From NCBI GenBank assembly GCA_965262235.1, contig OZ253504.1, forward strand, positions 2,728,001 through 2,792,000: DNA of 64,000 nt, in the 5' to 3' direction. The DNA is from CATQGW01 sp965262235. GTDB taxonomy: Bacteria > Chloroflexota > Dehalococcoidia > Bin125. The stretch's first letter is position 1, and each line of letters starts with the position of its first letter. The position numbers and the translations under genes are program-made. Below the pieces are notes generated by a model. The model had not been told where the DNA came from, made no database searches, and worked only from the letters and a program-made list of their open reading frames with translations. Of the stretch, positions 39,701-47,900 are shown in pieces.

Positions 39701-41346
39701 TCATAGTGCGCATCGACCTCCGCACGGCTGGCCGCGCGCAGCGTCCAGCCGAGCTTCGTCACCTCGTAGTAGACGTAGTTGCCGATCAGCGCGCTGATCT
39801 CGTCATTCTCAAGCGCATCGCGAATATAGGCATTGGGCACGTCGTCCTGCATGGCGCGCAGGTTGACGTGGGCCAGCGGCGTCTGCTGGACGGTGGTGAT
39901 GATCCCGGCGACCTTCGACAAGTCGTTGGGCAGCGACTCGAAGAGCACCACGTCACGCGGGTTCGCTCGTCCGTCCGGTTCCATGACGCGCAGCAGGCCA
40001 TAGCCTTCCCCCAGGTTCATCGGGGCGAAGTCGGCTAACCCGTGGATGTCGTTTGGCACCAGGACGTGAATTCGGGAATTGTTGAGCTGATCCGTGACCC
40101 ATTGGTGGTCGAGCAGATCGGCGTCACTGATAAAGTAGGACAGGTTGTCCGTGACCATCGGCATGCTCGCTGCGAGCGTTGTATAGGTCCGGTGCAGAAA
40201 GCTGAACGGATGTAGTGGCCAGTCGAGCCTGAAATAGTATACGCCCTGACTGCCATCGGGAGCGGGCAGCCGCGGCTGAAATAGCATCTCGCCAATATCT
40301 CTGATGCCGGGTAACGGATGCTCAAGACCGGCGGCAGCGCGGAAACTCAAATGGGTGGGGTGCGTATTCATGTTCGCAAAATGCAGACGCGGCCGGTCGC
40401 CATCCATGCCGGAGACGAAGAAATTGACGCTCAGAGTGCCGTCGTGAGCCTCAAACGCGAGCGTTTTGAACGTCTCATGATCGGGGATGGCCAACACGCC
40501 ATCGGACCTCGCGATACTCGCGGCGGGATGCAGCGGGTTCATCGCTGTGGGGCTGGCGAGCTCAGTGATGTCGTCGATGCAGTCCCCGTCGATGTCGGCC
40601 GGGTCAGCGATTTGGTACTGTTCGACTCGATAGCGTTCCTGCGCCAACGCCTCGATATTCTCTTCCAGGGTCGTTGTCCCGGCCTCGCCCCGCTTGACCA
40701 ACACGGGCGACTCAATCGTGGTCCCATCGACGTCGTGACTCACGTAGAGCACGAAGTAGTCAGCGGTGGTGGAGGCGACCACGATCGGCGCCGCCGTCAC
40801 GCTGACATCGGTCGGCTCGGGCGGATCTTGATTTCCGCCGCAGGTGGTCGCCCGCGCAGATTGCAGCGGTTCCACGGACGCACCTTGCTCAGACTGGTCA
40901 ATCGGCTGCGTGACCAGTGTTGGCGCTGAAACCGGCGCCGCCGGAGTGTCGGCATCGGTGTAGCCCGACTGCGGCGAGGCGCCGTGCGCATTGACCGCTT
41001 TAATCCGGTAGACGTAGCGGGTCTCTGCCGAGACCGTGGCGTCGCGGTAGCTGGTCTGCGCCGAGCCGGTGTTCTCGTTGATCGTGATGAAATGGCCGGG
41101 CGCATGCCGGTCCGTCTCACGCCGCAGGATGATGTAGTGAGTGATCGACTCGTCGCTGCTGCCGTCCCAGCTCAAGGTGACCAGATCGTGGGCGGCGATG
41201 CTCGTGAGGCCCGTGGGCCGTGCCGGAGCCAGGGTCCCGTCGGCCGACGCCGTTCCGGGGACGATTGCAATCAGCAGCAGGGCGGCGGCAAGCAGCAGGG
41301 CGGCTCCCCGTCGTGCTGCGACATCCAACCGCCATCTCGTCGCCAT
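36715..41346 (-). CDS. Secreted dikinase-like (phosphohistidine + ATP-grasp) protein with cadherin repeats and propeller module (1543 aa)
   Basis: ATG at 41346 after AGGAGAG. Signal peptide AALLLAAALLLIAIVPGTASA, then an FN3 domain (residues 40-130), then a beta region with TTADYFVLYVSHDVDG and the acidic loop DIDGDCIDDITEL. The swivel domain has TPLAHVNLRAMQDDVPNA with the His near residue 493. The ATP-grasp domain (about 560-880) has RYRSSTNTEDLPGFNGAGL, VNGVAVSFDP and IKQARPWVFG. Order and motifs resemble glucan water dikinase (His domain before nucleotide domain) more than PEP synthase. Two cadherin-like repeats follow, then poly-Gly with PPPVPIPSE, WSDG propeller repeats, a cadherin-like sandwich and the shared terminal domain. 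Intact paralogue of the frameshifted gene at 10118-14400. Export with an ATP-dependent fold is odd: it may be repurposed for binding, or use another donor. Activity is not established. Confidence 0.9.
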   Translation of the reverse strand: MATRWRLDVAARRGAALLLAAALLLIAIVPGTASADGTLAPARPTGLTSIAAHDLVTLSWDGSSDESITHYIILRRETDRHAPGHFITINENTGSAQTSYRDATVSAETRYVYRIKAVNAHGASPQSGYTDADTPAAPVSAPTLVTQPIDQSEQGASVEPLQSARATTCGGNQDPPEPTDVSVTAAPIVVASTTADYFVLYVSHDVDGTTIESPVLVKRGEAGTTTLEENIEALAQERYRVEQYQIADPADIDGDCIDDITELASPTAMNPLHPAASIARSDGVLAIPDHETFKTLAFEAHDGTLSVNFFVSGMDGDRPRLHFANMNTHPTHLSFRAAAGLEHPLPGIRDIGEMLFQPRLPAPDGSQGVYYFRLDWPLHPFSFLHRTYTTLAASMPMVTDNLSYFISDADLLDHQWVTDQLNNSRIHVLVPNDIHGLADFAPMNLGEGYGLLRVMEPDGRANPRDVVLFESLPNDLSKVAGIITTVQQTPLAHVNLRAMQDDVPNAYIRDALENDEISALIGNYVYYEVTKLGWTLRAASRAEVDAHYDAARPAHPQTPRRDLAVTAITPLSEIEFDDWTAFGVKATNVAVLGSIGLPSGTAPDGFAIPFYFYDEFMRHNGFYSRIRTMLADAEFQNDYAVQAKKLKKLRKDIEDAETPEWIVAALVEMNQSFPEGINRRYRSSTNTEDLPGFNGAGLYDSKSQKPSEDEKDLAKSLKEVYASMWNFRAFVERDFHRIDHLVAAMGILIHPSYQNELVNGVAVSFDPLYGFDDAYYINSQLGEDLVTNPEAQSVAEEILTAKSCCWTIVAFTSNQVDPGVLLMHEDRLDALVPQLTVIHDEFETLYDPADDQEFAMEIEFKFTSDDVLAIKQARPWVFGDRPANDPPAFADTTVAQRAVAETAAPGTILGAPFVATDPEHRSGIYWSLSGEDSDWFQIDGSTGQLQVRDALDFETRSVHNFKIVASDSLGASASRAIAVVVSDAAEPPVFPPGAATRLVLENKPAGTDVGDPVAADDHDAGDQVTHTLSGADEDSFMINAASGQLQTVAPLVKETKDTYTVVVTARDLTGRSSSVVVTISVVTEVLIVPPKERVISVTSSAASGGGGGGGGGGPPPVPIPSEKDFEWNVTRDIEALDRDNDTPTGLWSDGAGLWVLENAESGPDAIFAYEIESGERLPEEGLTLDARNRFSHGLWSDGVTVLVADSGQDRLFAYNLESGERLEERELELHEANRDPRGVWSDGETVYVLDSVQDQLFSYLLSSGELLSRYPLDKLNRSPRGIWSDGVTLWVSDDGAKRLFAYRLEGESLTRREGEEFGFKPLLKAGNGNPRGIWSDGGVIFVVDEQDDRVYTYNMPDAIDARLSELTLSGIEYGEFSPVRIGYRALVGYDLTETTVTAKPTHSGATVSIRPADVDDTPDSGHQLSVGDGGEVTITVRSEDGSRTRVYRVALARCLAGLTGERLSLVSYTGGSVDELVTCARGLGVSAVYHYDEEGWAGLFLGAPAFLNQLFYNRFANGLPAPESLVAKREPGPGPGTTPNDAN

Positions 41347-41410
41347 CTCGTCTCTCCTGCTGCCTTCCTCGCCTCCCTCTCGACCGAATACACCACGGAT
41401 TCTGTATTAT

Positions 41411-41428
41411 CCGATCCCCTCAGATCGG
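41411..41428. promoter_or_regulatory. Short dyad upstream of the dikinase-like gene
   Basis: CCGATC (41411-41416) and GATCGG (41423-41428) flank CCCTCA. On the minus strand the dyad is followed at once by TAATAC, a plausible -10 element about 60 bp before the ATG at 41346. A repressor-type operator is possible; this rests on position and symmetry only. Confidence 0.3.
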
Positions 41429-41701
41429 ACTTATACACCTCAGTAGTGAACCTTATTGTACAGCATTGGGATGCGTTTGTCCCGTCCGTTAGACATGAGG
41501 AGACGGCATGCGGGAGGTGTCATCCCGCCAGAAGGCATGCCGCGGGGAAGCCGACGCGAAACGGTCGCGGTCGAATGAAGTCGGCTGAGGGCCGACAACC
41601 GCCGACGCGTCAATGCTTGCCGCGCAGTTCAGACGATGCCGCAGTGACGGAGGGGCAGCGGCGGATGACTCTGAGCCAGATTGGAAGCAGGGATCCCCTG
41701 C

Positions 41702-41721
41702 GGGCGGTTCTCGAACCGCCC
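41702..41721. repeat. GC-rich palindrome (REP-like)
   Basis: GGGCGGTTC and GAACCGCCC are separated by TC, a 9-bp perfect inverted repeat. Similar short palindromes are dispersed in many chloroflexal genomes. No role is evident here. Confidence 0.6.
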
Positions 41722-42037
41722 CAACCCGTACTCAGCCGTGCCCAGCGCCGCACTGCCGTCGTTGCGCCGTGGGTGGCGCCGGTGCGACCCGAGGAAGGCA
41801 GACCGGGGGCTGGCGACATGGCGCGCACATGGCAAGCGGTCACGCGTCAGCCAGGTGCGTTCCGCCGCCGGCCGATTCGTCCGAACCGACAATTCCACGA
41901 GCGCGCGAGTGTCGGAGCGAGCCAGGGCAGACAGGGTGCTGCGATGCTAGCAATTCGACCCAATACAATCGTCCTGTATCAATGCCTTGTCCGTGCGCCC
42001 TGAGCAACACTCGAGATACTAGTCAACCTATCGGCGT

Positions 42038-43414
42038 GTGCCTCGCGGTTGTAGATTTCACGTCTGGAGCTTGGCACGCAGAGACGTTCTCGATCGGTCA
42101 GGAGTGCAGCACATTCTTGGTCGTTCGAGCACCAGGCAGGATTCGAATCTCGCCACCAGGGAGCGGTTCGCGGCGCGGCGTGTGTTCAGCCGGCTGATCG
42201 GGTCGGTCGAGAATATCTGGCGGGAAGAGTTCAGCAACCCGCCGGGCAGCGGCTCCGATGAGTGGCGGCATGCCGCCACGATTTCCGTGTGGGTACGATG
42301 GTTTGCCTCGCTGACGAGCATCTTCCAACTGTTGTACCGTCCCGATCTGATGTATGAGGCGTACCTCCCATACATCATGATCCATGTGCCGTTGGTGGTC
42401 TTGAATGCCAGCCTGCACTATCGCCTGCGTTCGCGCCGTCCGATCACGCGCCGCTGGGTGATGGCGCCCAGCGTTCTGGACTTTGTGGTGATCACGATCG
42501 CGATCCTCGTCGGTGGCGGGTTCCAGCCCTATTTCTTCCTTGCGTACTATCCCGCGCTCGCATTGTTTTCCGTGATCTTCACCTCGTTCCGGCTCATCCT
42601 GGCCTGGACGACCGTTGTCGCGGTGGTCTATGTGCTGGGCAGCGTGTTCCTGGGCGACGGCCTCGATCTGGTGGCGAAAGACGAGAAAGTCCTGTTCGCC
42701 CGAGTCGTGATGATGTACGCAGTAGTCGCCGCGGTCAATCAGGTCGCCCGATTCGAACGGCTTCGACGCCGGGCAGCCGTGGAGCGCGAGCGCGAGTTGT
42801 TGAGCGAACACCTTGAAGCGTCCCGAACCATCCACAACACGACGGCACAGGTCGCCTACATGATCGGAATCGGCATCGATAACGCGATCCATCTTGCGGG
42901 TGATTCGGTTCCTCAACTGAAGGCCTCGTTGGCGGCGACGGCGCGGCTCTCCAGATCGGCCATGTGGGGGCTTCGCAGACCGATCGATATCGGCCAGATT
43001 TTTGAGGGACGACCGCTCTCCCAAGTGCTCACGACGCACACAGCGACCTTCAATTCGATCACTTCGATCTCGGCAGTATTCAGTCAAGCAGGCGAGGAAC
43101 CGCCGCTCTCGATCGAGGCCAAGGCCCGTCTGTTCTCGGTAGCACACAATGCGCTCGCGAACGCGTTTCGTCATGCCCGGGCGAACCAGGTCACGGTTCG
43201 GCTCGAGTTCGAGGCAGGCCGGATTCGGTTGGCCGTCAGCGACGACGGAATCGGGCTGCCCCCCGATTATGCGCAGCGCGGCCACGGGTTTGGCAACATG
43301 CAGGCCGACGCCGAGGTCCTGGGCGGTACGCTGGTGGTGCAATCGGAGCATGCTCGCGGCGGAACCACGGTGATCTGCGTCATCCCGAACGACCGGAATC
43401 AAGAAGGAACGTGA
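42038..43414 (+). CDS. Membrane sensor histidine kinase, NarL/DegS-type
   Basis: The frame opens at GTG 42038 (458 residues); an in-frame GTG at 42182 is an alternative start, as the first 48 residues look non-coding. There are five to six membrane helices (about residues 90-235; for example LPYIMIHVPLVVLNASL, VLDFVVITIAILVGGGF, LILAWTTVVAVVYVLGSVF), then a short coiled coil and the H-box. The phosphoacceptor is probably His266 in RTIHNTTAQ, with Asn in place of the usual Asp after His. The ATPase domain has the N-box HNALANAFRHARAN and G-box SDDGIGLP, followed by GHGFGNMQADAEVLGG. No extracellular sensor domain is visible, so the stimulus may be sensed in the membrane. The stop overlaps the response regulator start (GTGA). 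Autophosphorylates and passes phosphate to that regulator. Confidence 0.9.
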   Translation: MPRGCRFHVWSLARRDVLDRSGVQHILGRSSTRQDSNLATRERFAARRVFSRLIGSVENIWREEFSNPPGSGSDEWRHAATISVWVRWFASLTSIFQLLYRPDLMYEAYLPYIMIHVPLVVLNASLHYRLRSRRPITRRWVMAPSVLDFVVITIAILVGGGFQPYFFLAYYPALALFSVIFTSFRLILAWTTVVAVVYVLGSVFLGDGLDLVAKDEKVLFARVVMMYAVVAAVNQVARFERLRRRAAVERERELLSEHLEASRTIHNTTAQVAYMIGIGIDNAIHLAGDSVPQLKASLAATARLSRSAMWGLRRPIDIGQIFEGRPLSQVLTTHTATFNSITSISAVFSQAGEEPPLSIEAKARLFSVAHNALANAFRHARANQVTVRLEFEAGRIRLAVSDDGIGLPPDYAQRGHGFGNMQADAEVLGGTLVVQSEHARGGTTVICVIPNDRNQEGT

Positions 43415-44088
43415 CAGTGGCTTCCACAACACAGATCAAGGTCTTGCTCGTCGACGACCATCAGATCGTCAGGGAAGGCCTCCAGCAGCTACTCGAGATG
43501 ACGGGCGACTATCAGGTGGTCGGCCAGGCCGGCGACGGGCACGAAGCGTTGGCCGCCGCGAAGGAACTGACGCCTGACGTGATCGTGATGGACGTCTTGA
43601 TGCCCAACATGGACGGCGTCCAGGCCTGCCGCGAGATCCTTGAGCAGCTGCCCGATACCCGGGTCCTGATCCTCACGGCCTCCAATCAGGATGAAGCAGT
43701 GATCGACGCCGTGGCGGCCGGCGCAGCCGGCTATCTGCAGAAGTTCTCCGGCCGGGACGAGTTCCTCTCAGCCTTGCGAGAGGTCGCCGACGGACGATCG
43801 CGGATCCCGCTGAACGTCGTCAAACGCGCATTCGACTCGATCCGCAATGCGCCCGCAACCCCAGCCAAACCACAAAGCGTGACACTCACTGCTCGCGAGG
43901 AGGAGATCCTCACGCATTTCGCCCGGGGAAACTCCTACGCGCAGGTGGCCAAAATTGCGGGCAACAGTCCCATTACGATCAGAAATTCCATCTACCGCAT
44001 TCAAGACAAGCTGGGCGTCAAGACCAAGCAGGAAATCGTCGTCTGGGCCGTACGCAACGGGCTGTTGGACGCCCCAGCAGGCTGCTGA
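43411..44088 (+). CDS. Response regulator, NarL/FixJ family with LuxR-type HTH
   Basis: 225 residues from the GTG at 43411, overlapping the kinase stop by 4 nt. The receiver domain has the acidic pair in VLLVDDHQIV, phosphoacceptor Asp61 in VIVMDVLMPNMDG, the switch Thr in LILTAS and the conserved Lys in YLQKF. After a linker comes a LuxR-type helix-turn-helix (LTAREEEILTHFARGNSYAQ, then IAGNSPITIRNSIYRI), with the recognition helix near residues 180-205. It is the cognate partner of the upstream kinase. Target genes unknown; the adjacent giant surface-protein genes are obvious candidates by position only. Normal length, nothing missing. Confidence 0.94.
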   Translation: MTVASTTQIKVLLVDDHQIVREGLQQLLEMTGDYQVVGQAGDGHEALAAAKELTPDVIVMDVLMPNMDGVQACREILEQLPDTRVLILTASNQDEAVIDAVAAGAAGYLQKFSGRDEFLSALREVADGRSRIPLNVVKRAFDSIRNAPATPAKPQSVTLTAREEEILTHFARGNSYAQVAKIAGNSPITIRNSIYRIQDKLGVKTKQEIVVWAVRNGLLDAPAGC

Positions 44089-44974
44089 CGAAGTCGGGCG
44101 ACCCGCCTGACGACCCAATGTGTGCAGGGGCATCCGATCCCTTCCCCATGTCGCCCCCCGAGGAGACCTGCGCGTAATCTCCATTTCCCCTCTCCCCCCG
44201 CTCGGCGGGGGGAGATGCCGAAGGCAGAGGGGGGCCGCGGTCCCGACTCACCGCCGTGCCTGTAGCTGGCCAAGCGGGGGCGCCCCCCTCTGTCACTCCG
44301 TGACATCTCCCCCCGCTGTGCGGGGGGAGAGGAGATCCGGATTCCGCTGACCACTCAATGTGGTCAGCGGGAGGCCGCGGTCCCGACTCACCGCCGTCCC
44401 TGTAGCTGGCCAAGCGTGGGCGCCCCCCTCTGTCACTCCGTGACATCTCCCCCCGCTGTGCGGGGGGAGAGGAGATCCCGATTCCGCTGACCACTCAATG
44501 TGGTCAGCGGGAGGGAGAGTGATCCAGAGCTTCCCCAACTCCCACCGGCAGATTCTTCAGCACCCCGCCCGGAATCCATCCGCCGCAATGACGCCGATTC
44601 TGGATAACCGATTCTTCCAATCCCCTCTGCGGTCGGATGAGACCGTGCCCTGAGTCCGATGAGACCACACTGGACAAGTGGATATCCCGGGCAGTCCGAC
44701 GAGCTGCCCCGACAATCAGGTGGACTGTGGTCATTTGTGATGGTAGATTCCCACACTCAGTAGATACAGAACGACCGCAGTGCGGTGAAGCGGTGAGGAG
44801 TGCCCCACGGAGATCGGCTGGAGCGGTTCGACCGCGCGGGCGCCGGCGTTCAGCGAGCGCTGCCAGCCATCCCCAGGGTCCCATGACTCTCAGCGACGAT
44901 CCCGTGCCGCCGAGGCCAGCAGGGGCGAACGCGCTCGCGCTGCCGCCGCTCGCCGCACGAGCGAGCGCGGACGA
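44089..44974. other. Long intergenic region with repeats upstream of the giant gene
   Basis: After the regulator stop comes a hairpin-rich block (44150-44513), then about 460 bp without recognisable genes. TCNGATGAGACC occurs twice (about 44633 and 44657), an imperfect direct repeat that might be a binding site. A 113-codon frame ending at 44978 overlaps the giant gene's start but looks non-coding. Confidence 0.5.
44234..44513. repeat. Two tandem copies of a 140-bp hairpin-rich repeat (MITE-like)
   Basis: Unit 1 (44234-44373) and unit 2 (44374-44513) differ at only a few bases. Each holds TCTCCCCCCG-ctgtg-CGGGGGGAGA and, near its end, CGCTGACCAC-tcaat-GTGGTCAGCG, both perfect 10-bp inverted repeats. 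A diverged partial copy of the G/C hairpin precedes them at 44190-44215. No coding frame fits. It looks like a small non-autonomous element or REP-cluster that duplicated in place after a two-component operon, where it would also end transcription. Confidence 0.85.
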
Positions 44975-47900
44975 GTGAACGCCGAGTCGGCGCGCGGCGG
45001 CGGACCTGGCTGGGCCGGCTTCTGGCCGCAGCTCGCGCTGATCCTGCGCGGCGTTGCGGGCGCCGGGTGGGCGCGCGCACGGGCGAGCTGGGCGCTGGCC
45101 CTGCTGGCCCTGCTGGCCCTGGCCGGGTTGGCGGCCGCCTGGGTGTTGCTCGCCGCGCCGGTAGCCGCTCAGACGCCCAACGCCGATCTCAGCAGCCTCA
45201 GCGTCAATGGCACGCCGGTTCCCGACTTCGATGCGGACACCACGAGCTACACCGTCGGCGTCGCGCACAACGCCGCCAATCTGATCACCGTCCTCGGCGT
45301 CGCCGCCGACAATAGCGCTTCTATCGCCTGCGAGGTCGACGAAGATATGAGCACCGACGGGTGCCAGATCGAGCTCGTAGCGGGCGGCGCGGACGATCTG
45401 ATTCTGACCGTGACCAACGGCACTGCGACGGAGACATACACCGTCAGACTCAGCCGAGGCCGCGGCGGCGAAAAGCAGTGGAGACCCGAGCACGACATCT
45501 ACGGCTTCGAGGACATCGGCCCTGGGCTCGGCATCGTGACGGACGGCGTCACGCTCTGGGCGGTGGATCCAGTGCCCATGAGTGGGAATGACAGGCTGGT
45601 TGCCTTCAACGTCGCGACCGGCGCGCGCGACGCGGCAAAAGACTTCCTGGTTCGCAACACCACGACGGTGTCCAACAACAATCCCTTGACCGCGACGTTT
45701 GACGGCAAGTTCATATGGGTATCGAGACTAAAGAGCGGAGACGGAGCTAACAATAAATCGCGTGTGTATCAGTACGACTTGAACGGCGGTCAATGGCAGC
45801 CAATAGCGCAAGATCGACCGCTCGTGGCCATGAGCGAAACCGGGAAGCGAAGCAGAGGCATCTGGACCGACGGCGAGATCATGTGGGTCGTCGACAAGGG
45901 CAACCAAGATAATCCGATGCCCGGAACCAAGTTCGGCAAGATCCTTGCCTACACCATCGACGGTGACACGGCTCTGGCATCGCAGAACTTCGGATCGCTC
46001 GCCGATGCGAACGACGCTCCCCGAGGCATCTGGTCCGACGGCGTGACCATGTGGGTCGCCGACAGCGACGACAAGAAACTCTATGCCTATGTCTTGGCCA
46101 CGAAGGCGCGAGATTCAGGCAAAGACATCGATCTTCGCTTGAGCGGCAATTCGAAAGTCTTTGGCCCGTACGGCATTACCTCAGACGGCCAGATCATCTG
46201 GGTCATGGGCGAGACCGGCGTCATCCACGCCTTCGACCTGCCCAACTCCGGCAACGCCAATGTGCGCACGATCGAGCTCGACGGCAGCAGCGTCGAGGGA
46301 TTCGATTCGAGCATGCTCAGCCAGACCTTCGGCTTCGACAACGACGCCCGTCCACAAATGCTGACGCTGTTCACGCAGCAGCACTACGCCACCGTGGCGA
46401 TCAACAACGCTGCGATCGATTCGGGCTTGCTCGGGACGTACGACCATGAGATCGATCTGTCCTCGGCGAGCGCCGTCCTGAATGTCCGGCTGACTGCATC
46501 GAGCGGCAACACCACCAAGGTCTACACCTGGAGCTTCGGGCGCAAGCCTGCCCAGACCACCGTTGCCACCGTGGTCCCGGCCGGAGATGCGTTGGCGTTG
46601 GCGGTGACCTGGACGCAGCCCAACAGCGGGACTTCCGCCGTCACCGCCTACGACGTTCGCCACATCGCAAGCGACGCGTCGGACCAGGATGTTGAAGCGA
46701 ACTGGACGGTGCAGCAGAACGCCTGGCAGACCGGCGGCGACGCTCTGACCTACACGATCGCTTCCGGTCTCACAAACAATCAGGAGTACCGCGTGCAGGT
46801 GCGCGCGCGCAACCAATTCGGCGACGGACCCTGGCAGTCCCCGGAAGACTCCGCGACGGGCACGCCGGTGTTTGCTTCGATCGATGTCACCGGTCTGGAA
46901 GTGGCGGGCCGCTCGGTCCCCGAATTCGCTGCCACGGACCTGACCTACACCGTCGGCGTCTCGGGGGAGGACAGCAACAGCACAGTCAATCTCGTCGCCA
47001 TCGGGGACTCCAGCGGCGCCACCCTGAGCTGCAGCACCGACATCGACAGCGATGCCGACAACGGTTGCTCGGTCGCGATCGCGAAGGGTGGAACGGCCAC
47101 GGTGACGCTGACGGTGTCGGCCGGCGGTGATTCGGATGCCTACAGCGTCACGATCAACCGGGGACACGACGAAACGTTCAAGTGGAAGGCCAGCGAGGAC
47201 ATCTACGGATTCGCCGGCACCGATCCTGGAGACCGATTCGGCCGGGGCATCACCTCCGACGGGACGACCATGTGGGCCGTCGATAGCGCGAGCGGCGTCA
47301 ATAGGGACAATAGGGTCCTGGCCTTCCTGTTGCCCAAGGACCCGGCCAACTACGAGCGCACGGATGACCTGGACATCCCGATCGCAACCCTGAGGACCCA
47401 CATAGCGTCCACCGGGATCACAAGCTTCGGCGACAGCGTCCTGGTGGTTCGCTCGCCGCGAGAGGCCAATCAAACCGGGGCCAGAGTGTACATCTACCAG
47501 CGCATGGGCGGCAGTTGGCAGTCGACCACCACACTGGACGCGATGAACGGCCTGAACAGGGACATCCAGGGCATCTGGTCCGACGGCGAGACGCTGTGGG
47601 TGGCGGACGGCGGCAGCACCGCGCGGATCCTCGCGTATTCCATTGCTGACGATCGCACGGACTCCAGCAAAGACTTCAACACACTCGCCGCCGCCGAGAA
47701 CGAGAGTCCCAGGGGCATCTGGTCGGACGGTGAGACGATGTGGGTGGCCGACTCCGCTGAGAAGAAGCTGTACGCCTACGACATGACGTCCAAGGCCAGA
47801 GTCGCGGGCAAGGAATTCTCCAAGGCGAATCTGATGGCCCGAGGCACCACCGCTGGCACTGCGATCGACCCCTGGGGCATCTGGTCCGATGGCGAGACGA

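Larger units (their letters stand above)
41347..42037. other. Divergent intergenic region between the dikinase-like gene and the kinase gene
   Basis: About 690 bp. Frames here are short and unconvincing. It holds two dyads listed separately (41411-41428 and 41702-41721) and must include promoters for both directions. Confidence 0.5.

Noticed and set aside
38269..40038. 589-codon plus-strand frame
   Set aside because: Antisense of the second dikinase-like gene; same reasons.
44150..44513. Structured RNA or riboswitch upstream of the giant gene
   Set aside because: The hairpins belong to a tandem repeated element about 460 bp from the start codon; no known riboswitch core is visible.
44637..44978. 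113-codon frame overlapping the giant gene start by GTGA
   Set aside because: The overlap looks like coupling, but the protein is Arg/Pro/Ala-rich, has no recognisable domain and no clear ribosome site; probably chance.
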